From Bacteroidales bacterium UBA2287 (GTDB taxonomy: Bacteria; Bacteroidota; Bacteroidia; Bacteroidales; Tenuifilaceae), in contig DDWL01000013.1 in assembly GCA_002345675.1 (NCBI GenBank), forward strand, positions 1-40,390: a DNA stretch of 40,390 bases. The letters run 5' to 3'. Of this stretch, positions 17,499 through 25,379 are shown piece by piece. The translations under genes were made by a program, and so were the position numbers. The first letter of the stretch is position 1; each line of letters begins with the position of its first letter. The notes under the pieces are model-generated. The model did not search any database, was not told the origin of the DNA, and saw only the letters and a list, made by a program, of their open reading frames with translations.

Positions 17499-17921
17499 TT
17501 ATCTATTTTGCAATTCGATTTTAACTATATTATTCAAATTAATCGGAGTAATATTCACACCAAAAAAATGGTCATTCTTTCCAGTTATAGTGCTATCTTG
17601 AACTAACAATGTGTCAAAATAAAACGTTTTACGTGTCCCGTCCTTTTTTGTAATTCTCACGCCTGTCTGCCTATTTACAGGAATCGTACATTCATTTCCA
17701 TTTTTATCCAATACTGTTATTTCTGTCAACGAGTTACCGGTCACAATTCCTGGAAAAACAATAGGAAATGCAACAATATAATTAATTTTCTTCTCTGGCT
17801 GAGACTTTGCCAGTTGCTCTAATAAACTTGGAGTTGTTATATGATATGTTGCACAACTTGTCATCACTATAGTTGAAGCAATAAAAATAGCAAAGCACTT
17901 AAAATTCATTTTCATAATCAT
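17499..17921 (-). CDS. Small predicted lipoprotein
   Basis: About 140 residues starting MIMKMNFKCFAIF, with a lipobox-like MTSC about 22 residues in (…ASTIVMTSCATYH), so it is probably lipidated and envelope-bound. The mature part is strand-rich, with a DGTRKTFYFDTLLVQDS segment; such small beta domains occur in many Bacteroidota lipoproteins. Start: the longest reading begins with TTG at 17939, but ATG at 17921, 17915 or 17909 gives a more usual signal peptide. Function unknown. It is separated from the genes on both sides by 185-295 bases. Confidence 0.65.
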   Translation of the reverse strand: MIMKMNFKCFAIFIASTIVMTSCATYHITTPSLLEQLAKSQPEKKINYIVAFPIVFPGIVTGNSLTEITVLDKNGNECTIPVNRQTGVRITKKDGTRKTFYFDTLLVQDSTITGKNDHFFGVNITPINLNNIVKIELQNR

Positions 17922-17999
17922 CTTTTTTTTATTTATCAATTCACTTTCGAAGAATGCGATTTCAACATTGCCACTAAGGCTGGGTGTTAGTAGAGTACA

Positions 18000-18031
18000 G
18001 GAGTTTGCCTTCGGCGAACTCCCTTCGATCG
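18000..18031. repeat. Hairpin-bearing short repeat, related to 321-348
   Basis: GGAGTT-t-GCC-TTC-GGC-g-AACTCC forms a hairpin at 18000-18022. Read on the minus strand, 18031-18004 matches 321-348 on the plus strand at about 25 of 28 positions (ATCGAAGGG.GTTCG.CGAAGGCAA). The rest of the 17940-18215 gap holds no convincing gene; a 61-codon reading frame there lacks family features. Confidence 0.5.
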
Positions 18032-18215
18032 ATTGAAACGATTCATTGTCCCACGTTTCGAAGCTAAGAAAAAGAGGAAAAGTTTCCTAACTTTCTTTTG
18101 CAGTAGCGTTTGCCAAATAGGTAATTTGCTACAAATAATCGCCATAACCCACGCCACTGTCGAGTAACACATTGGCGAAATTCAATACCTTTGATATAAT
18201 TGCACTTTCCGACAT

Positions 18216-19247
18216 TTACTTTCCTTTTAATAGTTTTTTAACTTCTTTATCGAAATCGCTTTCGAACAATTTATCCTGAATTGGCTTGTATTTTTCGTAC
18301 TCATTCTCGGCAAACTCTTTTGCTATTGCAGCTGTTACTTTGCCCGAGTTTTGTAAAATATCTTTTTGATTGAACTGTAGGAAAGCATTCAACTTTTCGG
18401 CCCAATCCTTCATTGTCATTGCTTTTCCTTGTTCGGCTTGGTCTTCGGCGTAATCCAGATACATTGAAACAATGCGATTTAGAGGCTTTATTTCATCTTC
18501 GGTAAGATAGTTTTTAGCAATGGAAACATCATTTTTTCTGATTCTTCCGTTGGGCGAATTCTTCCAACTGGTTAAACCCATTTTTTCTTTTTCGTGGTTT
18601 GCCCTCGATACGATTATTTCGGCAGCAGTTTGCCCTGTTATTGCCCAATGGAGTTTGTTTTGTACGGTTGCGAAAAATTCTTTGGTAATTTCCGAATTGT
18701 AATCATAGTCAATACTGCACTCGGCATAAATATCGGTTATTTGCTGATAAAATCTACGTTCCGAACTTCGGATATCCCTGATTTTTTCGAGCTGCTCCTT
18801 AAAATAGTCCTGCCCGAAAATGGGCTGTGGATTTTTCAAACGTTCCACATCCATGGTATAGCCTTTTATAATAAACTCTTTGAGAACGTCAGTTGCCCAT
18901 ATCCTGAACTGTGTTGCTCTTTTTGAGTTTACACGATAACCCACCGCAATAATGGCATCGAGATTGTAGAACTTGGTTGGATTGGTTTGCGTTTTATCAG
19001 TAATAGCACCGTGTTGAGTGGTTAGTTCCAAAATGGAACATACCACTTTTTCGTCCAATTCGCCACTTTCAAAAATATTGTTCAAGTGTTTGGTAATGGC
19101 AGGACGTTGTACTTCAAAAAGCTCGGCTATTTTGCTCTGTGGCAACCAAATGGTTTCGTTTTGTAGCAAAACATCTACCTTTATATCACCTTTATCGGTT
19201 TTATAAAGTAAAAAATCTCGGTTGGGCTGATATTTCGACAAGTCCAT
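18216..19247 (-). CDS. RhuM-family (virulence RhuM) protein
   Basis: A 343-residue soluble protein. The N-terminal segment IWLPQSKIAELFEVQRPAITKHLNNIFESGEL (about 32-64) reads as a helix-turn-helix, and TKFYNLDAIIAVGYRVNSKRATQFRIWATDVLKEFIIKGY (about 91-130) is the diagnostic block of the RhuM family, named from Salmonella SPI-3. Family members are scattered across genomic islands and often lie near restriction-modification genes; their activity is not established. No RM gene is present here. ATG start; no clear promoter box upstream. The gene closes the accessory block and has a REP-like hairpin upstream at 19285-19304. Confidence 0.9.
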   Translation of the reverse strand: MDLSKYQPNRDFLLYKTDKGDIKVDVLLQNETIWLPQSKIAELFEVQRPAITKHLNNIFESGELDEKVVCSILELTTQHGAITDKTQTNPTKFYNLDAIIAVGYRVNSKRATQFRIWATDVLKEFIIKGYTMDVERLKNPQPIFGQDYFKEQLEKIRDIRSSERRFYQQITDIYAECSIDYDYNSEITKEFFATVQNKLHWAITGQTAAEIIVSRANHEKEKMGLTSWKNSPNGRIRKNDVSIAKNYLTEDEIKPLNRIVSMYLDYAEDQAEQGKAMTMKDWAEKLNAFLQFNQKDILQNSGKVTAAIAKEFAENEYEKYKPIQDKLFESDFDKEVKKLLKGK

Positions 19248-19284
19248 ACTATTCCTTGCTTTTCTTTTTAGTTGTTACTTTATG

Positions 19285-19304
19285 AGACGCACGACCGTGC
19301 GTCT
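19285..19304. repeat. REP-like palindrome
   Basis: AGACGCACG-AC-CGTGCGTCT, a perfect 9-bp stem with a two-base loop, followed by TT. It lies between the GT2 and RhuM genes (both minus strand) and could be a single REP unit or the terminator of the transporter-HhH-GT2 unit. The rest of 19248-19438 shows nothing else. Confidence 0.5.
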
Positions 19305-19438
19305 TTCTGCAATTTACAATTTTAGTTCCTCCCCATCGGCGTGCGTGGGCATTCTCCGTTTTTCTTTTTGCAGCAAACTTGTCATTGTCGGTGTGTCTTT
19401 CTAAGTTTGTGAACAATAATGCTATATCAAGTTTTCCC

Positions 19439-20428
19439 TTACTTATAAAAATTCTTTTCGAACACCTTAAAGTCCGCTTGCTTTAAAACGAGCCTTTTCC
19501 AAAAAGCCGAAATAAATCCGGTTCCGTAACCTGTAAGCTGCACCCAAGCAGCAGCAATGCTTAAAAACGAAACTGAAAGTGAGTTTTTCGACAAAAGCGA
19601 GTCGGTATAAACTAGCATTGAGTATACTATTGGTGCAAGAGAAAACCAGACAAACAAGGGTGACAATAGAACTAATAGCGTCATTCCCACTACAAATGCC
19701 GATGGTAATAGGTGCACAATTTTTAATGAGCCAGGGTGAAGTAGGTGGAGATTAATGCGTGCTTTGCCCGAGTTAAAAACCTGACGGAAAAACTTTTTAA
19801 AGTCGGTGCGACGCTTATGGTACACAAAAGCCTTTGGAAAAAGCCTTGTTGAAAAACCGTTTTCAATTAACCTTAGGCTAAAGTCAACATCTTCGCCAAA
19901 GCGCATGGCTGCAAAGCCACCAGTTGCTTCGAATGCTTTTTTTGAAATGCCCATATTAAAGCTGCGGGGGTAAAACTTGTCGAGTTTTCGCTTTCCGCCT
20001 CTAATGCCTCCTGTTGTAAAAAACGAGGTCATGGAGTAGTTAATTGCCTTTTGAATATTGGTAAACGAGGGGTGTGCACGGTCGGGACCCCCAAAAGCGT
20101 CAACCCTATTTTCGTTAAGTTCGCGCTCAACTTCTTCGAAGTAAGTGTTGGGAATTATACAGTCGGAATCGAAAAATATAAAGTACTCGCCAGTGGCGCG
20201 CTCAGCACCGAAGTTACGGGTAAGGCCAGGACCAGAGTTTGGCTTTTCGAAGTATGAAATTGTAAGTTGCTGCGAGTATTTTTCGACCACAAACTTGCAA
20301 GGAACTGCCGAGCCATCTTCAATAATTACAACTTCAAAGTCGGTATTGGTTTGTTGGGTTAGGCTCAGCAATAGCTCCTCAACCTCGTCGGGCCTATTGT
20401 AAACAGGTATTATGGCAGAGTATTTCAA
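19439..20428 (-). CDS. Family 2 glycosyltransferase with C-terminal membrane segments
   Basis: A 329-residue enzyme of the GT-A fold that would transfer a sugar from a nucleotide sugar to a lipid or glycan acceptor at the inner membrane. The N-terminus KYSAIIPVYNRPDEVEELL, the FFDSDC (DxD-type, about 93-98) and the GEDVDFSLRL block (about 178-187) are classical GT2 signs. Two hydrophobic segments lie near residues 238-285. The start must be TTG at 20428: the frame is closed by a stop at 20441-20443 with no ATG between, and the family N-terminus begins right there. Last gene of a minus-strand run after the HhH gene (37-base gap), with its own -7 box upstream. Confidence 0.9.
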   Translation of the reverse strand: MKYSAIIPVYNRPDEVEELLLSLTQQTNTDFEVVIIEDGSAVPCKFVVEKYSQQLTISYFEKPNSGPGLTRNFGAERATGEYFIFFDSDCIIPNTYFEEVERELNENRVDAFGGPDRAHPSFTNIQKAINYSMTSFFTTGGIRGGKRKLDKFYPRSFNMGISKKAFEATGGFAAMRFGEDVDFSLRLIENGFSTRLFPKAFVYHKRRTDFKKFFRQVFNSGKARINLHLLHPGSLKIVHLLPSAFVVGMTLLVLLSPLFVWFSLAPIVYSMLVYTDSLLSKNSLSVSFLSIAAAWVQLTGYGTGFISAFWKRLVLKQADFKVFEKNFYK

Positions 20429-20448
20429 TTTTAAGTTGATTTAGGCCA

Positions 20449-20456
20449 CAAATGTA
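20449..20456 (-). promoter_or_regulatory. -7 box for the glycosyltransferase
   Basis: TACATTTG on the minus strand, about 20 bases before the TTG start and just after the stop of the upstream gene. No clear -33 element. It may allow separate expression within the run. Confidence 0.3.
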
Positions 20457-20465
20457 GCTTTTTGA

Positions 20466-21374
20466 TTAGTTGAGTACGATGTATCGTTTTATTTTCTCGA
20501 AGGTTTTAGGGTCGAGTAGCTTTTTATCGACAAGGGTGCTCATATTGTCGACATTGCCAACTTTTTCGCGATGGTAAATTATTGCTCTCGCCTGGTAGTC
20601 GGTTAGGTATGGATGCATTTTAAGCTCGTTGTACGAAATCATATTTAGGTAAATACGCTTCGTAAGCATTGTGTCAATTCGAACCTGAGGCCGAATCGAT
20701 TCGACCAATTCGGGCGTAATTCCGTAAATGTCGGTTAGCTGTTCAATATTCATAAAACCTCCAAGTAGGGTTCTATGCGCAGCAATTCGTCGAGCATACC
20801 CGCGGCCAATGCCCTTAAGTTTAACCAGTTCGAGCGTGTCGGCAGTATTTAGTTCAACAATAATGTTTTCGCGAACTTTTTTAAGCGAATCGGTTATTGC
20901 AGCTTGTCGCTGCCAAGGGTGGTCGGAGGGAGGAATGCTAATGTAGGGCTTAAGTTTTTTAAACAGTGAAGAATCGACCACATAAACTTTTCCAAAATCG
21001 TCGGCAGTGCGAAACTTCCAGCCCTTTTCTCTATACTTTTCAATAGTCATTGCTTGCTTTTCGGAGAACCCCAATCGCAATAGCTCCGCAATACTTACAG
21101 TATTTGGGTCGAAAGGAAACACCTCCGCTTCGGGTTTCCGTGGAGTTTCCTCGTCGGCTAAGGAAAAAGGGGAGTATGTTTGGCTACTGCGGTATTCGAG
21201 CGACTGAAAGAAACTATCGACTTTGTTTTGCTGTGCTAAGTTGTCATCTTCAAACGAAATGGGAAAAAGAATTTGGTGCAGGTAAGGAAAAACAGCAACT
21301 ATAAAGATTAAAATGAAAAGTACTACCAAGCCATACCTTTCGCCCTTCGAAAATGTTAACCAGGTTTTTATCAT
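20466..21374 (-). CDS. Membrane-anchored helix-hairpin-helix (ComEA-like) protein
   Basis: A 302-residue protein with one N-terminal membrane helix (about 14-34, YGLVVLFILIFIVAVFPYL) and three helix-hairpin-helix repeats. The first surrounds LLRLGFSEKQAMTIEKYREKG (about 93-114), the second LNTADTLELVKLKGIGRGYARRIAAHR (about 175-201) and the third MHPYLTDYQARAIIYHREKVG (about 252-272). HhH motifs bind DNA backbone non-specifically; with a membrane anchor this resembles ComEA, the DNA receptor for uptake, but this multi-HhH form is common in Bacteroidota without proven competence. It lies 26 bases after the transporter gene. Confidence 0.88.
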   Translation of the reverse strand: MIKTWLTFSKGERYGLVVLFILIFIVAVFPYLHQILFPISFEDDNLAQQNKVDSFFQSLEYRSSQTYSPFSLADEETPRKPEAEVFPFDPNTVSIAELLRLGFSEKQAMTIEKYREKGWKFRTADDFGKVYVVDSSLFKKLKPYISIPPSDHPWQRQAAITDSLKKVRENIIVELNTADTLELVKLKGIGRGYARRIAAHRTLLGGFMNIEQLTDIYGITPELVESIRPQVRIDTMLTKRIYLNMISYNELKMHPYLTDYQARAIIYHREKVGNVDNMSTLVDKKLLDPKTFEKIKRYIVLN

Positions 21375-21400
21375 TACAGTCGACTAAAAAATGCGTTTAA

Positions 21401-22765
21401 TTAACCCAATCCGCCAATAAAAATGCTGTAAAGAAAAATGGCAGCAATTGCAACAGGGGCAATGAATTTTACAATAAATATAAATATTGGGTAATACTTA
21501 GTTTTTAGTGTTCCCTCGTTCGAAAGTTCGCTTCGAATAAATTTTGAACTAATAAACCAGCCAACAAATAGCACAATAAGCAGTCCGCCAAGCGGCAACA
21601 TTATGTTTGATGCGGTGTAGTCGAGTATGTCGAAAATATTTTTTCCAAACAGCGTAAACCCTTTAAGTGCGCCAAACGACATGGATGCCAAAACCCCAAG
21701 AAAAGAGATTGCTATAGTTGCAATTAGGGTTGCCTTTTTACGAGAAATCTTAAGCTCTTCGGAGAAAAAAGCCACAACAACTTCGAGTAGCGAAATTGTT
21801 GAGGTTAGCGCTGCAACCGCAAGGAGTATAAAGAAAATGGCGCCAAAGAAATCGCCACCAGGCATTTGCTGAAATATTTTAGGTAGCGTAATAAATACTA
21901 GTTTGGGTCCCATGCTTGGCTCAATGCCAAAGGCAAAAACGGCAGGGAAAATCATAACTCCAGCTAGAATCGCTATAAGTGTGTCGGTAAGCGAAACTTC
22001 AACAGCAATTCTTGCTAGGTTTTCCTTTTTTCCAAAGTACGAAGAGTATGTAATAAGTGCGCCCATGCCTAAACTGAGCGAAAAGAAGGCTTGCCCAAGT
22101 GCAAACAGAATAGTTTTACCTGTAACCTTGTCGAAGTTAGGTTTAAATAGAAACGATAGGCCATCGCTTGCTCCGGGCAGCGTAATTGACCTAATGCAAA
22201 GAATAATAATGAGCAGCAAAAGCAGTGGCATTAGTAGTTTCGTGTACTTTTCGATACCCTTTTTTACTCCGGCAATTACAATTCCTGCTGTTAGCAGCAT
22301 AAATATAAATTGCCAAATTAGGGGCCGATATGGATGTGCAATAAAGGTATTGAATGTGCCTTCGAGTTGCTCGGTACTTTGCCCTGCAAAGCTATGCGAA
22401 ACCGATTGTATTATGTATTCTAAAGTCCAGCCTGCTACTGCGCTGTAAAAGGCTAAAATAAAAAATGCGGCAACAACGCCCATAAAGCCAATTAAATACC
22501 ATTTTGTACCTGGAGCAATTACATTAAACGACCCGAATGCATTTTTTTGGCCTTTGCGGCCAATGGCAAATTCCGACATCATTACGGGAACCCCAATTAA
22601 AAACACAAAGAAAAGGTATATAAGAAGAAATGCGCCACCTCCGTTCTCTCCCGCTACGTATGGAAACTTCCAAATGTTCCCTAATCCTACTGCCGAACCT
22701 GCAGCGGCAGCAATTATTCCAAATTTACTTCCAAAGCTATCGCGGGGCGAGGTGTTGTCAATCAT
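21401..22765 (-). CDS. Sodium-dependent transporter, NSS/SNF family
   Basis: A 454-residue inner-membrane symporter of the LeuT fold, moving an amino acid or related amine with Na+. The family signature GSAVGLGNIWKFPYVAGENGGGAF in helix 1 and the following GVPVMMSEFAIGRKGQ block are present; about eleven to twelve hydrophobic segments span the protein, and FALGQAFFSLSLGMGALITYSSY is the helix 6 substrate region. Bacterial NSS members often have 11 helices. Substrate cannot be assigned. First gene of a minus-strand run with the HhH protein and glycosyltransferase; an unusual gap with a hairpin lies upstream. Confidence 0.95.
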   Translation of the reverse strand: MIDNTSPRDSFGSKFGIIAAAAGSAVGLGNIWKFPYVAGENGGGAFLLIYLFFVFLIGVPVMMSEFAIGRKGQKNAFGSFNVIAPGTKWYLIGFMGVVAAFFILAFYSAVAGWTLEYIIQSVSHSFAGQSTEQLEGTFNTFIAHPYRPLIWQFIFMLLTAGIVIAGVKKGIEKYTKLLMPLLLLLIIILCIRSITLPGASDGLSFLFKPNFDKVTGKTILFALGQAFFSLSLGMGALITYSSYFGKKENLARIAVEVSLTDTLIAILAGVMIFPAVFAFGIEPSMGPKLVFITLPKIFQQMPGGDFFGAIFFILLAVAALTSTISLLEVVVAFFSEELKISRKKATLIATIAISFLGVLASMSFGALKGFTLFGKNIFDILDYTASNIMLPLGGLLIVLFVGWFISSKFIRSELSNEGTLKTKYYPIFIFIVKFIAPVAIAAIFLYSIFIGGLG

Positions 22766-22875
22766 TACTTTTTGCAGTTAGTTCTATATTGAATTTTTTA
22801 TTAAAACGGAAGCCAATTTCTGAAAAAATGTTGGGTTTAGCAAGTTTGCAGCTGTTTTTTGTTTATGCGGGTTGG

Positions 22876-22899
22876 TAACAAAAACTAAGGTTTTTGTTA
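22876..22899. other. Perfect 10-bp hairpin in the divergent gap
   Basis: TAACAAAAAC, loop TAAG, GTTTTTGTTA. It lies in the 283-base gap between the NSS transporter and the chemoreceptor, which are divergent, so a terminator is not expected; it may be an operator or a leader structure. No TAnnTTTG box was found in this gap. Confidence 0.45.
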
Positions 22900-23048
22900 A
22901 TGTGCAAATATTCAGCAATATATGTAAAGGGTTAAGTGTTTTATATATTCCTTGCTCGGCTCTGTTTTTTTTCCAACGTTTGCATAAATTTTTTGCATTT
23001 CAATTGTTAAGATAATAACAAATTGATTATTTTTATAAAAAAAACAAT

Positions 23049-24188
23049 ATGAGTCCAATACTTTTATTCTCCCTTTTTATTGTAGTTGTATTATTACCCT
23101 TTGGGTATGGTGTTGTATGGTTTTTATACCGAAAAACCATAATTTTCTATACTGCGCTTACAACATTTATTGCCAGCATGGGAATAGCAATTGTAGCTTT
23201 TATAATTGGCAATTTGGGTTTCTATCATGTAATTTGGGCAGTTCCAGTTTGCCTTGCATGGCTGCTTGCTGGAAATACTGTTGCTAAGGTTTTAGTAAAA
23301 AAAACTACAGCCGAGTTAAGTTTGAAACTGAAGCAAATGGCTGAAGGGAATTTGGACATAAAAGTTGACGATTCGTTACTTAAGCAGAATCATGAAATTG
23401 GCGAAATGGCTCGTTCGCTTTCTACTTTAGTTGAGGAGCTTAAGAGCGTTGTTTTGCAAATTAGAGATTTTTCAACGGAAGTTAACAAGTTAGGCGAAAC
23501 GCTTACCGATAGCGCATCGGGAATTAGTTCGGGAGCCAACGAGCAAGCAGCTGCAACCGAAGAACTTTCGGCAAGTATGAAAGAGGTTACTTCTTCAATT
23601 CACCAAAGTGCCGATAATGCAAGCGAAACGGAAAAAATTGCCAACAATACTGCATTAGAAATGGCTGAACTTAACGATTCGTCGAAACGAGTATTTGGAG
23701 CAATAAATGAAATTTCGGACAAGATACAGGTAATTAACGACATTGCTTTTCAAACAAATATACTGGCACTTAATGCTGCTGTTGAAGCAGCAAGGGCAGG
23801 TGAGGCAGGCAGAGGTTTTGCTGTAGTAGCTGCAGAGGTTCGAAAATTAGCTGAGCGTAGCCGTGTTTCGGCCGATCAAATTATTCAGCTCTCAAATATT
23901 ACTCGTAGCGAAACCCAGCAGTTTGGAGTTAGGATTGATAAGCTTTCGCCCGATATTCAAAAAACAGCTAATTTGGTTCAGGAAATTACAGCTGTTTCGC
24001 AGGAGCAACGAATGAGCATGGATCAAATTAACGTTTCGCTACAACAATTTAATACTGTAACGCAAGGAAATGCTTCCGCTTCGGAGGAGCTTCAGAGCCT
24101 TTCGGAAGTGCTAACTCAAAAAAGCGAACAGCTCATTAATCTCGTATCCTTTTTTCAAGTTGAAAATAAAAAAACTCGGTTTAGGTAA
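23049..24188 (+). CDS. Methyl-accepting chemotaxis protein without a periplasmic domain
   Basis: A 379-residue chemoreceptor. Up to three hydrophobic segments fill the first 80 residues (about 3-27, 31-54 and 58-80) with no room for an extracellular sensor. A HAMP-like linker follows (about 75-130), then the coiled-coil signalling domain whose hairpin tip, IAFQTNILALNAAVEAARAGE, is the conserved CheA/CheW contact. It ends soon after the helical bundle (SFFQVENKK) without a CheR-tethering pentapeptide. It probably senses membrane state, energy or a cytoplasmic signal. The stop codon lies inside the terminator hairpin at 24168-24199. Confidence 0.92.
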   Translation: MSPILLFSLFIVVVLLPFGYGVVWFLYRKTIIFYTALTTFIASMGIAIVAFIIGNLGFYHVIWAVPVCLAWLLAGNTVAKVLVKKTTAELSLKLKQMAEGNLDIKVDDSLLKQNHEIGEMARSLSTLVEELKSVVLQIRDFSTEVNKLGETLTDSASGISSGANEQAAATEELSASMKEVTSSIHQSADNASETEKIANNTALEMAELNDSSKRVFGAINEISDKIQVINDIAFQTNILALNAAVEAARAGEAGRGFAVVAAEVRKLAERSRVSADQIIQLSNITRSETQQFGVRIDKLSPDIQKTANLVQEITAVSQEQRMSMDQINVSLQQFNTVTQGNASASEELQSLSEVLTQKSEQLINLVSFFQVENKKTRFR

Positions 24189-24199
24189 CCGAGTTTTTT
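24168..24199. terminator. Bidirectional intrinsic terminator overlapping the chemoreceptor stop
   Basis: A-run 24168-24174, CTCGGTT (24175-24181), loop TAGGT, AACCGAG (24187-24193), T-run 24194-24199. The chemoreceptor TAA is at 24186-24188, so its last four codons and stop form the hairpin. It can serve the convergent aldolase gene (ends 24218) as well. Confidence 0.85.
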
Positions 24200-24217
24200 C
24201 CATTTTTTTTAAATAGC

Positions 24218-25276
24218 TTAAGCTATATCTATTTCCTTACACAGATACACATCTTGAATAGCATTTAAAAGCCCAATTCCTTCGGTCATTTGCCGCTGAA
24301 AAGCCTTGCGACCGCTAATTAAACCCATACCTCCAGCGCGCTTATTTACCACAGCTGTTAAAATTGCCTCCGAAAGGTCGCTTGCGCCACTCGATGCGCC
24401 ACCCGAGTTAATTAGTCCTGCCCTGCCATTGTAGCAATTTAGCACTTGGTAGCGTGTAAGATCAATGGGGTGCTCGGATGAAAGTTGAGAGTAAACCTTG
24501 TCGTGGGTTTTCCCAAAACTTATGGCCTTAAAGCCTCCGTTGTTTTCGGGTAGTTTTTGCTTAATAATATCGGCCTGTAAGGTTACTCCCAAGTGGTTTG
24601 CTTGTCCTGTAAGGTCGGCAGCTGTATGGTAATCGACACCGTCTTTTTTAAATCCATTATTTCGTAAGTAGCACCAAAGCACGGTGGCCATTCCCAGCTC
24701 GTGAGCATGCTCAAAGGCTTGTGCTACTTCAATTATTTGGCGGGTCGACTCTTCGGAGCCAAAGTAAATGGTTGCTCCAACGGCGGTAGCGCCCAAGTTC
24801 CACGCTTCCTCAACCGAGCCAAACATAATTTGGTCGTACTTGTTGGGGTAGGTAAGTAGTTCATTATGATTTAATTTCACAATAAACGGAATGCGATGAG
24901 CATACTTTCGCGAAACCGATGCTAGTACCCCAAATGTTGATGCTACAGCGTTTGCACCACCCTCTATGGCGAGTTTAACAATGTTTTCGGGGTCGAAGTA
25001 AATGGGGTTTGGCGCAAACGAAGCGCCAGCGGTATGCTCAATTCCCTGGTCGACTGGTAAAATAGAAAGGTAACCAGTGCCAGCTAAACGCCCGCAATTG
25101 TATAGCGACTGAATGCTTTTTAGTACCTGTGGCGAACGATTGGAGTGATAAAAAACTCGTTCCACAAAGTCGGGACCAGGTAAGTGCAAATGTTCCTTTG
25201 GAACGGTATTGCATTTATGCTCCAACAAAAATTTTGCCCTATCGCCCAAATGTTCAACTAGTGTGCTGTAGTTCAT
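24218..25276 (-). CDS. fbaB: Class I fructose-bisphosphate aldolase (DhnA/FbaB type)
   Basis: A 352-residue Schiff-base aldolase cleaving fructose 1,6-bisphosphate to DHAP and glyceraldehyde 3-phosphate in glycolysis, reversible in gluconeogenesis. Family signs are LPVDQGIEH near residues 74-83, IPFIVKLNHNELL (about 135-147), AVGATIYFGSEES (about 166-178), and a C-terminal phosphate-binding SGGASSGASDLSEAI ... GGMGLISGRKAFQR stretch. Length matches the archaeal-type class I group. The alternative assignment, a related DhnA-family aldolase with another substrate, is less likely. A well-spaced promoter lies immediately upstream, so it is independent of tamL. Confidence 0.92.
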   Translation of the reverse strand: MNYSTLVEHLGDRAKFLLEHKCNTVPKEHLHLPGPDFVERVFYHSNRSPQVLKSIQSLYNCGRLAGTGYLSILPVDQGIEHTAGASFAPNPIYFDPENIVKLAIEGGANAVASTFGVLASVSRKYAHRIPFIVKLNHNELLTYPNKYDQIMFGSVEEAWNLGATAVGATIYFGSEESTRQIIEVAQAFEHAHELGMATVLWCYLRNNGFKKDGVDYHTAADLTGQANHLGVTLQADIIKQKLPENNGGFKAISFGKTHDKVYSQLSSEHPIDLTRYQVLNCYNGRAGLINSGGASSGASDLSEAILTAVVNKRAGGMGLISGRKAFQRQMTEGIGLLNAIQDVYLCKEIDIA

Positions 25277-25305
25277 ATCGAATTGGTTTTGTTAGGTTTA
25301 CTATA

Positions 25306-25337
25306 CAAACCTAAGCCTTTTTCGGCTAAAAGTCAAC
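25306..25337 (-). promoter_or_regulatory. Promoter of the aldolase gene
   Basis: On the minus strand: GTTG at 25337-25334, 20-base gap, TAGGTTTG at 25313-25306, a full -7 match. Leader about 25 bases. Among the clearest promoters here. Confidence 0.55.
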
Positions 25338-25379
25338 TTAAAATACGAACTTAAATACGGAAAAGTGCAAATGGTGAAT

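Noticed and set aside
17987..18172. 61-codon frame on the minus strand
   Set aside because: Low-quality start, no family signs, overlaps a hairpin repeat and has basic low-information composition; probably non-coding.
18216..19247. RhuM gene as half of a toxin-antitoxin or a restriction system
   Set aside because: No partner gene overlaps or adjoins it, and no methylase or nuclease gene is in the window.
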